A stretch of 64,000 bases of DNA from an uncultured Clostridia bacterium (GTDB lineage Bacteria; Bacillota; Clostridia; Christensenellales; Borkfalkiaceae), in the NCBI GenBank assembly GCA_947630325.1, contig CANRHB010000006.1, positions 1 to 64,000 of the forward strand. Reading direction: 5' to 3'. Shown in pieces: positions 1 through 8,789 of this stretch; the first letter of the stretch is position 1, and every line of letters starts with the position of its first letter. Both the position numbers and the translations under genes were made by a program. The notes under the pieces are model-generated. The model was given only the letters and a program-made list of their open reading frames with translations. It searched no databases and was not told where the DNA came from.

Positions 1-10
1 CTCAACCACG

Positions 11-52
11 AAGAGCCTAAATTGAACACGCAAGTGTTTGATTTAGGTTCTT
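11..52 (+). other. Imperfect 19-bp stem-loop at window edge
   Basis: Bases 11-29 pair with 34-52 around a 4-base loop. The three non-Watson-Crick pairs are G:U only if the plus strand is transcribed, so the RNA probably reads rightward. The U-rich bases after it fit a terminator of a gene lying left of the window, but that gene is not visible. Confidence 0.4.
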
Positions 53-127
53 TCGTTATATTCGGGATTTATCTTATCAAATGAACATTTCAATGGTACA
101 CTGCTTGAAGATTAAATATAAAATTTA

Positions 128-155
128 CCGCGGCGAGGGTTTTCCCCCGCCGCGG
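128..155 (-). terminator. Terminator of the YbjN/AAA+ unit
   Basis: A GC-rich hairpin (8-bp arms 128-135 and 148-155, plus a few inner G:C pairs) is followed on the minus strand by a T/A-rich tract. It lies about 150 bases past the stop of the last gene in the unit. The stretch from about 160 to 303 holds nothing I recognise. The hairpin and its A/T flank resemble the terminator at 3487-3512. Confidence 0.7.
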
Positions 156-303
156 CGTCGTCAATAGCCATTGATCCGTTCCTCTGCCCGTCGACCTCTA
201 TTTCGTCCGGAGAGCATTCGCCCTACCCGCAAAACACTCATGCCTGCGCAATTATTGCTTTGCTGAAATCGTCCTATCATGGAATAGATGGATCATTACA
301 GGA

Positions 304-777
304 TCAGTTCAGTTTGAAGAAGTCCTCTATCGTAAGCACTCCCTTATCGAGCATCAAGAATTTATCGTTGTACTGATCGATCGTAAAGCACGAGCAGTCG
401 ACCATATATGCGAGCATCTCTTTCGAAATGAGACTGCCGCGGAAGCTCGATGTCAATCTGAAAAGAATCCCGCCCGTCTTATAGTCGTAATCGAAACTTC
501 CGTCTACAAGCCTGAAAGTCGCTTGGCAAGTTGCGATCGCTCCTTCGACGCGCTTCTCCTCGCTGAAAGCAAACGGCAGTTGCGACAACATTCTTACCAA
601 CTCCTTATCGGGATCGACATAAATGACAAATTCCATCGGAATATCATCCCCGCCGACAATGAAATGTACGACAAGATCTTCGGGGCGTTTCTCATATTTC
701 CAATGTCTGTCATCGAGCATTTCGCACAAAGTCTTAAAGACTGCATCCGCATTTTTGTTTCTTTGTTGTTCTGCCAT
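304..777 (-). CDS. YbjN-like protein, paralogue 1
   Basis: This is a 157-residue soluble protein with no signal peptide or membrane segment. It has the look of the YbjN / type III secretion chaperone-like fold: an N-terminal helix, a beta sheet, the conserved block DGSFDYDY (residues 92-99), then SSFRGSLI (110-117) and a C-terminal helix. The next gene upstream (791-1267) is a clear paralogue with the same blocks, so the pair arose by duplication. It is the third gene of a unit led by a tandem AAA+ ATPase, 13 bases after paralogue 2. YbjN-like proteins are thought to act as chaperones or adaptors. Here that role, perhaps with the AAA+ protein, is inference; the family call is moderately sure. 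Confidence 0.7.
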   Translation of the reverse strand: MAEQQRNKNADAVFKTLCEMLDDRHWKYEKRPEDLVVHFIVGGDDIPMEFVIYVDPDKELVRMLSQLPFAFSEEKRVEGAIATCQATFRLVDGSFDYDYKTGGILFRLTSSFRGSLISKEMLAYMVDCSCFTIDQYNDKFLMLDKGVLTIEDFFKLN

Positions 778-790
778 TGTCTTTTTCTCC

Positions 791-1267
791 TTAATCGATA
801 AAACTCAAAATTTCTTCGTCGCTCATGTCTTTCTTTGCCACGATCAAGAACTTATCGTTGTACTTATCGATGGTGTAGCACGAACAGAGCAACATATATT
901 CGAAGATGTCCTTTCCGATCAAACTGCCGCGGAAACTCGAAGTCATTCTGAAAACAATATCCCCGCTGAGATAATCGTAATCAAAACTTCCGTCTATCAT
1001 CCCGTTGTTGGCGGCGCTTACCGCAACAGCCAAAGCCGTCCGCCTTTCTTCGGGGATCGTAAACGGCATTTGCGACAAAAGTATAATGAGTTGTCGTTCC
1101 GGATCAACTTCGATCCTGATTTTCATGGGGAGATCGTCCCCTTGGGCCCCACAGGTAATGACGAAGTTCTCGGCATCTTTTTCGTAATGCCAATCCTCTT
1201 CTTCCAGCATCTCGCAAAGAGCTTGGAATGCCGCCTGCGCTTGTTTGAGTTTCTTCTCGTCTGCCAT
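791..1267 (-). CDS. YbjN-like protein, paralogue 2
   Basis: This 158-residue soluble protein is a paralogue of the downstream 304-777 product. The two share LCEML near residue 18, the acidic-aromatic block around WHYEK, VDP near residue 54, DGSFDYDY near 92-99, SSFRGSLI, and the C-terminal YNDKFL. Changes are spread along the length, so the duplication is not recent. It starts 20 bases after the AAA+ stop, with an AAGGAGAAG-type ribosome site. No enzyme motif is visible. A binding or adaptor role is inferred from fold resemblance and context only. Confidence 0.7.
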   Translation of the reverse strand: MADEKKLKQAQAAFQALCEMLEEEDWHYEKDAENFVITCGAQGDDLPMKIRIEVDPERQLIILLSQMPFTIPEERRTALAVAVSAANNGMIDGSFDYDYLSGDIVFRMTSSFRGSLIGKDIFEYMLLCSCYTIDKYNDKFLIVAKKDMSDEEILSFID

Positions 1268-1287
1268 TTTCTTCTCCTTTTTTGTTA

Positions 1288-3297
1288 TTAAAACCCTATG
1301 AGGGATTTTTTCTGAATATTAAATGTGAACTCTTTTTCTCCGCTTGCGCGCTCAAAATCGTCCTTTGTAAGGATTATCTCCACTGTGTTCGCCAGCTGGC
1401 TCCTCATGGCCGCCTTTGCCCAAGTGCGCTCGAACAAATTGCGGACAAAGCGTGCGTTGCTGAATTCTTTGGCATTGATGGTCTCATCGGAAAGGGACAT
1501 GAAATACTGATGCGCCGCACCAAAAAGTTGGTCATCGTATTTGAACCGCGCCTTTACCATGGAAACATAAATCTCATACAGTTGCTCCCGCGTAAAGTTG
1601 GGGAATTCTATTGTGTAGGGCATCCTGCTTGCCAAACCTTGATTCCCGCGCATGAGCTTGTCCATGTCATCGGTATAACCCGCCATGATCACGACAAAGT
1701 CGTTCCTATGGTTCTCCATTTCCGCGATCAAGGTGTCGAGCGCCTCTCTCCCATAGTCACGTTCGTTGTCATCGCCGCGATAGAGGGAATACGCCTCGTC
1801 GATGAACAATACCGATCCATATGCGTCACGGCAAATGCTTGCTGTTTTGGGTGCCGTTTCTCCGATATATCTGCCGCAGAAATCTCTCCCAGCATACTCA
1901 TAAAAATTCCCGACGCGGAGTAGCCCTTTTTCTTTCAAAATCTTTCCGATGATACGAGCGACCGTCGTCTTCCCCGTGCCGGGATTTCCCACAAAGCGCA
2001 TGTGAATGCAAGGTCTCTCTCCGGCATCTTGCTTAGCCGAAAGTTCGATCTGGGCGATCAGCTCTTCCACCTTCTTTTTGATCTGCTCATTCCCGACCAA
2101 ACGCTTCAACTGCTCTATCCCGGACAGAGAATTTTCCATATCGGAGCAAAGCGCTCTTGTGTCGTTGCGATTGATCGTATGGCTGACCTTCTTTTTCCCC
2201 GCATTTGAAAGCTGTTTGTTGTAAACAAGCTCTCGGACCACCTTTTTTACGGTGTTGAGGCCGTAAAACTTGCCGTCTCCCTTTTCTTCCATAATGCGTG
2301 TCAAAAAGAACTCCCATGCATTCTTAGAAACCGCAAAGCCATAGCTTTTAAGTTCACGCTCTGCGCAGATCCTCAGATCCTCTTGGGTAAACGGAGGGAA
2401 TGAAACGGTTTTGACGCTCAGCAGATCGTTCAATGAAAAGCTGAGATTCGCAAGAACATCTTTTTCCAGGAACGGGACTCTGAAAACGATAATAAACTCA
2501 TCGGTCACCTTTTCGATCGCCCGCAACAACATCTTAAAATAGTGGTTATCCGTTTTTCCGAGCCACTCGCTGATGTCGATGCAGAGGATGCGGATCTTAC
2601 TCGAATCCCCATTGGACAGAACCCGCAACACATCCTCAAAAGGCTCCGGGCTCTCCTTATACGGACCAAGCCGCTCCTCTATCACGGGATGGGAATGCAT
2701 CGAACAAAGCCCTGTAGCGGACACGGTCTGCGCGAGAAGATCGAGATATGTAGACAAACCGTATCCGTCACCGATGGAAAAGAGATAGCTCCGGCCGTTA
2801 AATACTTCTTTGGTTTTATCTCCGATCAGTTGCGGCGCGATCTTTATAAGCTCCCCGATCAGTTTTTTGAATTCGCTTGCACCGATCAATTTGGAAACGC
2901 GCGCGGAAAGCTCCGATATCTTGGACTTCCCGCCTTCAACGCTCTCTATCCCGGAATTGATAATGTCTAACAGCTCTTGGTAATCGACTTTCTCTTTCGG
3001 AGACGATGCGGTATCCGATGTCGTTTTATCATCGGCTTGGGTGATCTCCAAATTGAGGATCTCATCAATTTTCTCGCCGGGGTAAATCGTCAAAAAGCCT
3101 GTCTTTATATGCTCTGCAACTTGATCGGCGTCTTGTTCTTCCCCCTTTACCAATATCGTAAGGGCCGTCAAAGAAGCATCTTCGATCACCACTCCGTCCG
3201 CTTGCAACAGAGATTTCAATTTTGCGATGGGCAACTCATCATCATCCCGATGTTTCAACACCCACTCGCCTTCCAATTCAACAGCAATCCTTTTCAT
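1288..3297 (-). CDS. Tandem AAA+ ATPase, CbxX/CfxQ type, with degenerate first module
   Basis: This 669-residue cytosolic protein has a charged N-terminal region (1-165) and two AAA-like halves. The second half is canonical: Walker A GNPGTGKTT (437-445), Walker B VLFIDEA (496-502), then sensor-like and arginine-rich stretches, as in the CbxX/CfxQ family that includes the type VII secretion ATPase EccA. The first half (about 165-360) keeps a Walker-B-like ILCID (237-241), but its P-loop reads GDGYGLST (176-183) without the lysine, so it probably does not hydrolyse ATP. It is the first gene after the promoter at 3382-3410 and is followed by two YbjN-like genes. CbxX ATPases often remodel a specific partner, and the YbjN pair are the obvious candidates. 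No EsxA-like or EccC-like gene is in view, so a type VII secretion role is not supported. Confidence 0.8.
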   Translation of the reverse strand: MKRIAVELEGEWVLKHRDDDELPIAKLKSLLQADGVVIEDASLTALTILVKGEEQDADQVAEHIKTGFLTIYPGEKIDEILNLEITQADDKTTSDTASSPKEKVDYQELLDIINSGIESVEGGKSKISELSARVSKLIGASEFKKLIGELIKIAPQLIGDKTKEVFNGRSYLFSIGDGYGLSTYLDLLAQTVSATGLCSMHSHPVIEERLGPYKESPEPFEDVLRVLSNGDSSKIRILCIDISEWLGKTDNHYFKMLLRAIEKVTDEFIIVFRVPFLEKDVLANLSFSLNDLLSVKTVSFPPFTQEDLRICAERELKSYGFAVSKNAWEFFLTRIMEEKGDGKFYGLNTVKKVVRELVYNKQLSNAGKKKVSHTINRNDTRALCSDMENSLSGIEQLKRLVGNEQIKKKVEELIAQIELSAKQDAGERPCIHMRFVGNPGTGKTTVARIIGKILKEKGLLRVGNFYEYAGRDFCGRYIGETAPKTASICRDAYGSVLFIDEAYSLYRGDDNERDYGREALDTLIAEMENHRNDFVVIMAGYTDDMDKLMRGNQGLASRMPYTIEFPNFTREQLYEIYVSMVKARFKYDDQLFGAAHQYFMSLSDETINAKEFSNARFVRNLFERTWAKAAMRSQLANTVEIILTKDDFERASGEKEFTFNIQKKSLIGF

Positions 3298-3381
3298 CCT
3301 TTCTCCGTTTTACTCTAAAATAAGTATTTCGTTCAATCCGATGTGACAGTAAAACTCTACTTAAGTTTACTTTCCAATTTC

Positions 3382-3410
3382 ATTATACACTTTTCGAGCC
3401 GTTTCGTCAA
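3382..3410 (-). promoter_or_regulatory. Sigma-A promoter of the AAA+/YbjN unit
   Basis: On the minus strand, TTGACG (3405-3410) lies 17 bases before TATAAT (3382-3387). The leader to the ATG at 3297 is about 78 bases and ends in a GGAGAAAGG ribosome site. Confidence 0.75.
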
Positions 3411-3486
3411 GACTTGCAGATCATTCTTCCCAAAAAACTTTCATTTTCTTGCTACTGCATTGCTTGAAGATGAAATATATAAAATT

Positions 3487-3512
3487 CGCCGCGGCGAGGC
3501 CCCGCCGCGGCG
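3487..3512 (-). terminator. Terminator of the GH1 gene
   Basis: A perfect 10-bp self-complementary GC stem (3487-3496 with 3503-3512, 6-base loop) is followed on the minus strand by a T/A tract. It sits about 20 bases past the GH1 stop. The stem core and the A/T flank to about 3455 closely match the region 103-135. Confidence 0.75.
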
Positions 3513-3530
3513 TTCTTAACTAACAAAATC

Positions 3531-4871
3531 TTATTTCCAAATTTCTTCGCCGTTGGTTTCGATGATCTTCTTGAAGAAGTAGGCGCTCTTTTTGAGGGTG
3601 CGTTCGCGCGTTGCATAGTCCACGTGAATGAGCCCGAACTTCTTCGAAAACCCTTCCGCCCATTCAAAGTTATCGATGAGCGACCAATAAAAGTAGCCGT
3701 CTATCTCCACTTCGTCCGCCGCGCGGGAGAGTTCGCGCAAGTACCGTTTCAAAAAGTCGATGCGGCTGTCGTCGTTGATCTGCCCGTTCAAGTCCTTCCA
3801 CTCCGCAAGCGCCACGCCGTTTTCGGTGTAGACGATGGGCAGATGATAGCGGTCCCAGATGAATTTCGGGCCGTAATACATCGCGTCGGGGTGGACCGTC
3901 CAGCGGGTGTCGGTGCGGGGCACGGTGGGCGCGGGTTTGGGGTAGACGATCTTGCCGTTCACCCTCGTCACGCGGTCGCCCGTGTAGGTGTTGACTCCAT
4001 AGAAATCGAACTTGCTCTTGATGATCTCCATGTCGCTCTTGGGGAAGGTAAAGCCGCACTCCTTCTGCCATGCAAGCACGTCCTCGGGGTAGTGTCCCAA
4101 GAGGAGCGGGTCGGTGTAATAGTTGACGGAACCGAAATTTTTATGGCAAGTGAAAGTCTCCTCGCGGGCGAGTTCCACGTCGTTCTCGGTGTAAGGCAGA
4201 GCGGGCCAATATGCCTGCGCAGTGCCGATCTTCACCGAATCGCCGCAGATCTTTCTGATCTTCTTCTCGGCAAGCCCGCATCCGAGCAGCACGTTGTGCG
4301 CGGCGCGCATGACTTCGGCGTCGGGCAGTTTCAAAAAGGGAGCATGTTCGCCCGAGGAATGCCCAAGTCCCAAAAAGCACTGCGGCTCGTTGATGAGGAT
4401 AAAATGCGATACGTATGAAGAAAACAGCTCTGCGCACACGCCTGCGTACTCCTCAAACCACTTGGGACTGTTCGCATTCAACCAGCCGCCCTTTTGGTAG
4501 AGCGCATAGGGATAATCCCAATGGAAGAGGGTGACCCACGGCTCAATGCCCGCCTGTTTGAGTTCCTCCAAGAGTTCGAGATAGAACCGTTTGCCGTCCT
4601 CGGAGATCTTGCCCGTCCCCTCGGGGATGAGCCGCGCCCAGTTGATGGAGAAGCGGTACCCTTGGATGCCGAGTTCCTTCATGAGGCGGACGTCCTCTTT
4701 GAAGAGGTGGTAGTGGTCGCACCCGACGTCGCCGCTGTGTCCCTCGAAGATGCGTCCCTTGGTGGCGGAGCCGACGTCCCACACGTTGAGCCCCTTATCG
4801 GCCTCGTGTGCGCCGCCCTCGATCTGATAGGACGCAGTCGCCACGCCCCACACAAAGTTTTTGTTAAACAT
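3531..4871 (-). CDS. GH1 beta-glucosidase / 6-phospho-beta-glucosidase
   Basis: This 446-residue cytosolic family 1 glycoside hydrolase would cleave terminal beta-glucosides or beta-galactosides by the retaining mechanism. It has the N-terminal family signature (FVWGVATASYQIEGG, residues 6-20), the acid/base glutamate in NEP (E162) and the nucleophile in YTENG (E350). The length is normal for the family. There is no signal peptide, so it acts on imported sugars. No PTS gene is near, and I did not see a clear phosphate-binding signature, so an unphosphorylated substrate is more likely. The ATG is preceded by a GGGGGAA ribosome site. It stands alone with its own terminator; no convincing promoter is visible just upstream. 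Confidence 0.9.
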   Translation of the reverse strand: MFNKNFVWGVATASYQIEGGAHEADKGLNVWDVGSATKGRIFEGHSGDVGCDHYHLFKEDVRLMKELGIQGYRFSINWARLIPEGTGKISEDGKRFYLELLEELKQAGIEPWVTLFHWDYPYALYQKGGWLNANSPKWFEEYAGVCAELFSSYVSHFILINEPQCFLGLGHSSGEHAPFLKLPDAEVMRAAHNVLLGCGLAEKKIRKICGDSVKIGTAQAYWPALPYTENDVELAREETFTCHKNFGSVNYYTDPLLLGHYPEDVLAWQKECGFTFPKSDMEIIKSKFDFYGVNTYTGDRVTRVNGKIVYPKPAPTVPRTDTRWTVHPDAMYYGPKFIWDRYHLPIVYTENGVALAEWKDLNGQINDDSRIDFLKRYLRELSRAADEVEIDGYFYWSLIDNFEWAEGFSKKFGLIHVDYATRERTLKKSAYFFKKIIETNGEEIWK

Positions 4872-4965
4872 ATTGCAATTCCCCCTGTTTATTTGAATGA
4901 TTTTGTTTTTGAATATTGTTGCCCACCCCCTTAGTCCCCGCGGGTGGTGGGGGTTCGCTTACCTT

Positions 4966-5074
4966 CTTGCTGTCCCTTTTAGGGAAAGTACCCGAGCGAA
5001 GCGAGGGGAAAAGGGTTCTCGGAAAACCCCTCGGTCTCGCTCCGCTCGACAGCTCCCCTACAGGGGCGCCAAGT
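4966..5074. repeat. Dispersed intergenic repeat, family C
   Basis: A GC-rich block of about 110 bases fills most of the gap between nadE and the GH1 gene. It carries the short palindromes CCCTTTTAGGG and CCCCTACAGGGG and a CGAGCGAAGCGAG core. Related copies lie at 7369-7592 and 59968-60083, with a decayed one at 31680-31770. The rest of the gap (4872-4965 and 5075-5160) shows nothing else I recognise. Confidence 0.75.
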
Positions 5075-5160
5075 AGCTATTCTGTCCTCACAGTGTCTAT
5101 TTTTGATTTCCCTCCAAAGTAGGCGAGAGGTGAAGCAAGCAAAAGATTTTTCGTGAATCT

Positions 5161-7065
5161 TTACAATTCCTCCGCCTCTTTCACCCAAAGAGAAGCGGAG
5201 GCGTCCGAGGGCATACGGAGGTCGGCGCGCGGCGAGAGGGACACAGAGCCCACCTTCACGCCGTCCGGCACGCAGTTGCGCTTGAACTGTTGTGCGAAGA
5301 ACCGCTTGTAAAAACTTACGAGCCACTTCTTCAAAGTCTCGCGGTCGTGCTTCTCCGCAAACGTCCGCTCTGCAACATAGAGCGTCTTGGCGGGCGAATA
5401 TCCCCTACGCAAAAAGCACCAGAGGTAGAAATCGTGCAACTCATAGGGCCCCACAATGTCCTCCGTCTTTTGGGCAATGTTCCCCTCCTCGTCGGGCGGG
5501 AGCAGTTCGGGCGAAATTTCGGTATTGAGAACGCTCTTCAATACGACTTCCATCCTGCCGCCCAGCCTCTTCGCCTCATATGCGACGAGCGACTTTACGA
5601 GCGTCTTGGGAACGGAGGAATTGACGGCATACATGCTCATATGGTCGCCGTTATAGGTGCACCAGCCGAGGGCGAGTTCGCTCATGTCCCCCGTGCCGAT
5701 GACGATCCCCCCCGTCTCGTTGGCAACGTCCATTAAAACCATGGTGCGGTAGCGCGCCTGCGCGTTTTCGTACACCGTATCGCGGCTTTCGGGGTCGTGG
5801 TCGATGTCACGGAAGTGACGGTTGACCGCTCCCCCGATGGACACGTTGCGGACGGTGACGCCCGCCGCCTGCATGATGGAGAGGGCGTTGTTCTTGGTTT
5901 TGAGGGTCGTGCCGAACCCGGGCATGGTGAGGGCAATGATGTCCCCTCTGTCCTTGCCCAGAAGGTCGAAAGCGCGGCAGACGACGAGGAGGGCAAGCGA
6001 AGAATCGAGCCCGCCCGAAACGCCGATGACCGCCGTCTTTGCGTGCGTATGCGAAAGCCGCCTTGCAAGCGCCGTCGACTGCATGGAGAGAATGAGCCCG
6101 CACCGCTTTTCAAGTTCTCTTCCCTGCGGCACAAAGGGAAGCTGGGGAAATTTGCGCAAAGAGAGGTCCCCCTCTCCCACAAAATCGGCGTCCAACCAAT
6201 CGTCGTTTTCCCCGTTTATGCAGAACGTATTGAGTTTTCTGCGCTCATGAAGGAGGAACCCGACGTCCACTTCGGCCTCGGCGGCCTCCCCCGAGAAGGG
6301 CAAACTCTCGGCAAGGCAGACGCCGTTTTCATAGATCAAGTTGTTTCCCGCGAACACCATGTCCGAGGTGCTCTCCCCCACGCCCGCATCCGCATAGATG
6401 TAGGCGCAAAGGTTTTTGCCCGACTGCGCCGAAAGGAGGGTCTTGCGGTATTCCCGCTTTCCGATCGTTTCGTTACTTGCGGAGAGGTTGACGATGATGT
6501 TCGCACCGCTCTTTGCAAGCCGCACGGAGGGCGATTCGGGCGCCCAGAGGTCCTCGCAGATCTCGCATCCGACGGCGATCTCGGGGAATTTCTCATCACG
6601 AAAGACGAGTTCGGCGGAGAATGCCGCGCCGTCATCGCCGAAGGGAAGCCATGAGCCCCCCTCGGGCGCGGAAGAGAAGTAGCGCGCCTCGTAGAATTCG
6701 TTGTAGTTGGGAATGTAGGTCTTGGGCACGAACCCCAAAACTTTGCCGCCCGAAATACCCGCCGCGCAGTTGTAGAGTTTGCCTTGGTGACTGAGCGGCA
6801 ACCCGACAAAGACGAGCATTTTTCTGTCCTCCGTCGCCTCGGCAACGGTTTTGAGGGCGGAGAGGCACCCGTCGAGCAACGTCTGCTGCAAAAAGAGATC
6901 GCCGCAGGTATAGCCCGAGAGGCAGAGTTCGGGAAAGACGAGAAGTTCGGTCCCCTTTTGGGCGTGTTCCCCGATGATCCCGATTATTTTTTTTGCGTTG
7001 AATGCGGGGTCGGCGACCTTCAATTCGGGGCTCGCCGCCGCCACTTTTACAAATTGATGTTTCAT
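5161..7065 (-). CDS. nadE: Glutamine-dependent NAD(+) synthetase
   Basis: This enzyme makes NAD from deamido-NAD, ATP and glutamine, the last step of NAD synthesis. It is a two-domain, 634-residue protein. An N-terminal nitrilase-type amidase carries the Glu-Lys-Cys triad (E46 in FPELC, K115 in PKTYIPNY, C170 in CEICEDLW). A C-terminal ATP-pyrophosphatase synthase carries the P-loop GVSGGLDSS (348-356). I place the start at 7065 rather than the further in-frame start at 7128 because conserved sequence begins there and a GGGAGAAAAG ribosome site precedes it. The glutaminase domain means glutamine, not free ammonia, is the usual nitrogen donor. It is a single gene between repeat-filled gaps. 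Confidence 0.95.
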   Translation of the reverse strand: MKHQFVKVAAASPELKVADPAFNAKKIIGIIGEHAQKGTELLVFPELCLSGYTCGDLFLQQTLLDGCLSALKTVAEATEDRKMLVFVGLPLSHQGKLYNCAAGISGGKVLGFVPKTYIPNYNEFYEARYFSSAPEGGSWLPFGDDGAAFSAELVFRDEKFPEIAVGCEICEDLWAPESPSVRLAKSGANIIVNLSASNETIGKREYRKTLLSAQSGKNLCAYIYADAGVGESTSDMVFAGNNLIYENGVCLAESLPFSGEAAEAEVDVGFLLHERRKLNTFCINGENDDWLDADFVGEGDLSLRKFPQLPFVPQGRELEKRCGLILSMQSTALARRLSHTHAKTAVIGVSGGLDSSLALLVVCRAFDLLGKDRGDIIALTMPGFGTTLKTKNNALSIMQAAGVTVRNVSIGGAVNRHFRDIDHDPESRDTVYENAQARYRTMVLMDVANETGGIVIGTGDMSELALGWCTYNGDHMSMYAVNSSVPKTLVKSLVAYEAKRLGGRMEVVLKSVLNTEISPELLPPDEEGNIAQKTEDIVGPYELHDFYLWCFLRRGYSPAKTLYVAERTFAEKHDRETLKKWLVSFYKRFFAQQFKRNCVPDGVKVGSVSLSPRADLRMPSDASASLWVKEAEEL

Positions 7066-7111
7066 ATCTTTTCTCCCGATTTTATTTTGTTGCGTTCGGG
7101 TTGGTTCTATC

Positions 7112-7320
7112 GTGCCTTGACGTAACAAGATTCCCTCGAAAACTTTCCGTTTCGAACTTCGTTATTTCCGTTACGGCTCGGAATGACGCGCTTCTCTCAT
7201 GCTGTACCAATCTGTCATTTCGCCCGCGCATTCTCAATCTGTCATTTCGAGCGCAGTCGCCCCGCCCGCACGTTCTATGTTGTCTAAGGGCGGCACGAGG
7301 AGCCTGCGACGAAGTAGAAA
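7112..7320. repeat. Dispersed intergenic repeats, families A and B
   Basis: 7112-7190 is a copy of family A (core 'acttcgttatttcc' followed by 'ggaatgacg'). 7262-7318 is a copy of family B, from 'gccccgcccgcacg' to 'cgacgaagtag'. The same two families sit side by side at 21624-21977 and 60150-60360. No gene is visible here. Confidence 0.75.
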
Positions 7321-7368
7321 TCTCGCCTCTTACCCCCTCCGTGGGGGTGGGCGGCGAACAGCTTTCCC

Positions 7369-7592
7369 TTGCTGTCCCTTTTAGGTGGAGCATTGCATTC
7401 TGCCAACAGTTGATAACTATTGGCGCAATGCGACAGGAGTGAGCGCATCAGAGGCGCGAACGGTGACCGAATGCGGGATTCCACCCGCATGAGACAGTAC
7501 CCGAGCGAAGCGAGGGGGAAAGGGTTTTAACCAACTTTCGGAAACCCCTCAGTCTCGCTCCGCTCGACAGCTCCCCTACAGGGGCGCCAAGT
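7369..7592. repeat. Family C repeat, interrupted
   Basis: The two halves (7369-7383 and about 7498-7592) align with the uninterrupted copy at 4966-5074, with about 114 extra bases between them. This suggests that a small structured element inserted into the repeat. Confidence 0.7.
7384..7497. other. Structured insert within family C repeat
   Basis: This segment is absent from the other family C copies. It can fold into nested stems: CATTGC (7391-7396) with GCAATG (7425-7430), with GCCAA/TTGGC and AGTT/AACT inside. A second hairpin pairs ATGCGGG (7471-7477) with CCCGCAT (7484-7490). GGTGGA and TCCACC (7384-7389 and 7480-7485) are also complementary. No reading frame is evident. Function is unknown. 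Confidence 0.5.
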
Positions 7593-7740
7593 CACCCACC
7601 CCTCCGTGGGAGGGGGTTCTATTACCTCTTTCTTACCCCCTCCGTGGGAGGGGGGTAGGGGGGTGGGGCGTGTTCTAAAAACGTCACCGCCCAATATTCT
7701 AATCACGTCACCCTGAGCTTGTCGAAGGGTGTCCGTCCTT
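7593..7740. repeat. Family D hairpins and family E motif before the recA end
   Basis: Two copies of the short palindrome built on CCCCTCCGTGGGAGGGG (family D) are followed by the inverted CACCCT...AGGGTG motif at 7709-7731, related to family E. The last hairpin lies just past the recA stop and could serve as a weak terminator. Confidence 0.6.
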
Positions 7741-7741
7741 C

Positions 7742-8767
7742 TTACTCCTCTTCGCTCCCGACGACCTGGTCAACAGACGCGCCCTTTGCGGCAACTCTGA
7801 TCTTTTCCTCGATCTCGGCGGAGAGTTCGGGGTTGTCCTTCAAGAACTGCCGCATCTTTTCTCTGCCGTTTGCGACTTTCGCGTCGTTATAGCTAAACCA
7901 CGCGCCGCTCTTTTTGATGATGTCGTATTGAATGCCGAGGTCGATGATACACCCTTCCTGCGAAACCCCTTCGCCGTACATGATGTCGAATTCGGCCTGG
8001 CGGAAGGGAGGCGCAAGTTTGTTTTTCACGACCTTTGCGCGGGTACGGTTGCCCGCCGCCCCCTCTGCGTCCTTCAAGGTGTCCGTCTTGCGCACGTCGA
8101 TGCGGATGGAAGCATAGAACTTCAAAGCCTTGCCGCCGGGGGTGACTTCGGGGTTGCCGAACATGACGCCCACCTTTTCGCGGAGCTGGTTGATGAAGAT
8201 GACGCACGTTTTGCTCTTGTTGACGATGGCGGTAAGTTTACGGAGCGCCTGCGACATGAGCCTCGCTTGCAGTCCCACATGGGAATCGCCCATATCCCCC
8301 TCGATCTCGGCCTTTGGGGTAAGCGCCGCCACCGAGTCCACGACGATGATATCCACCGCCGAGGAGCGCACGAGGCTGTCTACGATGTCGAGCGCCTGTT
8401 CGCCCGTATCGGGCTGGGAGACGTACAACTCGTCCAGATTCACTCCCAAATGCTTGGCATAGACGGGGTCGAGGGCGTGCTCTGCGTCGATGAACGCCGC
8501 AATGCCCCCCATCTTCTGCGCTTCGGCAACGCAGTGGAGGGCGACGGTCGTCTTACCCGAACTTTCGGGCCCGTATATCTCCACCATTCTGCCGCGGGGA
8601 ATGCCGCCGATGCCGAGGGCGAGATCGAGGGCAAGGCACCCCGTCGGAATGACGTCGATGTCGGTGTTGCCCGCCTCTTCGCCGAGTTTCATGATCGCGC
8701 CCTTGCCGTACTGCTTTTCGATCTGGGCAAGCACTGCGCCGAGCGCTTTGAGTTTTTCTTCGTTCAT
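7742..8767 (-). CDS. recA: RecA recombinase
   Basis: RecA is the cytosolic DNA-strand-exchange ATPase of homologous recombination and the SOS co-protease. At 341 residues it has the family's normal length. It shows Walker A GPESSGKT (66-73), the loop-1 region [17 protein letters not shown], and the [10 protein letters not shown] block before loop 2. The acidic C-terminus (GSEEE) is typical. It is the last gene of ftsK-rimO-pgsA-cinA-recA, 22 bases after cinA, an order widely kept in Clostridia. No LexA-type box was seen in the short cinA-recA gap, so SOS control from here is not supported. Confidence 0.98.
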   Translation of the reverse strand: MNEEKLKALGAVLAQIEKQYGKGAIMKLGEEAGNTDIDVIPTGCLALDLALGIGGIPRGRMVEIYGPESSGKTTVALHCVAEAQKMGGIAAFIDAEHALDPVYAKHLGVNLDELYVSQPDTGEQALDIVDSLVRSSAVDIIVVDSVAALTPKAEIEGDMGDSHVGLQARLMSQALRKLTAIVNKSKTCVIFINQLREKVGVMFGNPEVTPGGKALKFYASIRIDVRKTDTLKDAEGAAGNRTRAKVVKNKLAPPFRQAEFDIMYGEGVSQEGCIIDLGIQYDIIKKSGAWFSYNDAKVANGREKMRQFLKDNPELSAEIEEKIRVAAKGASVDQVVGSEEE

Positions 8768-8789
8768 ATATCTTTCTCCTTCGGTTTTT

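Noticed and set aside
1288..3297. Type VII secretion ATPase EccA
   Set aside because: No WXG100, EccC or other secretion gene is in view, and the N-terminal half is a degenerate AAA module rather than a TPR domain.
4966..5074. Terminator of nadE in the family C repeat
   Set aside because: The short palindromes are weak and lack a T-run at the right distance; the block is better explained as a dispersed repeat.
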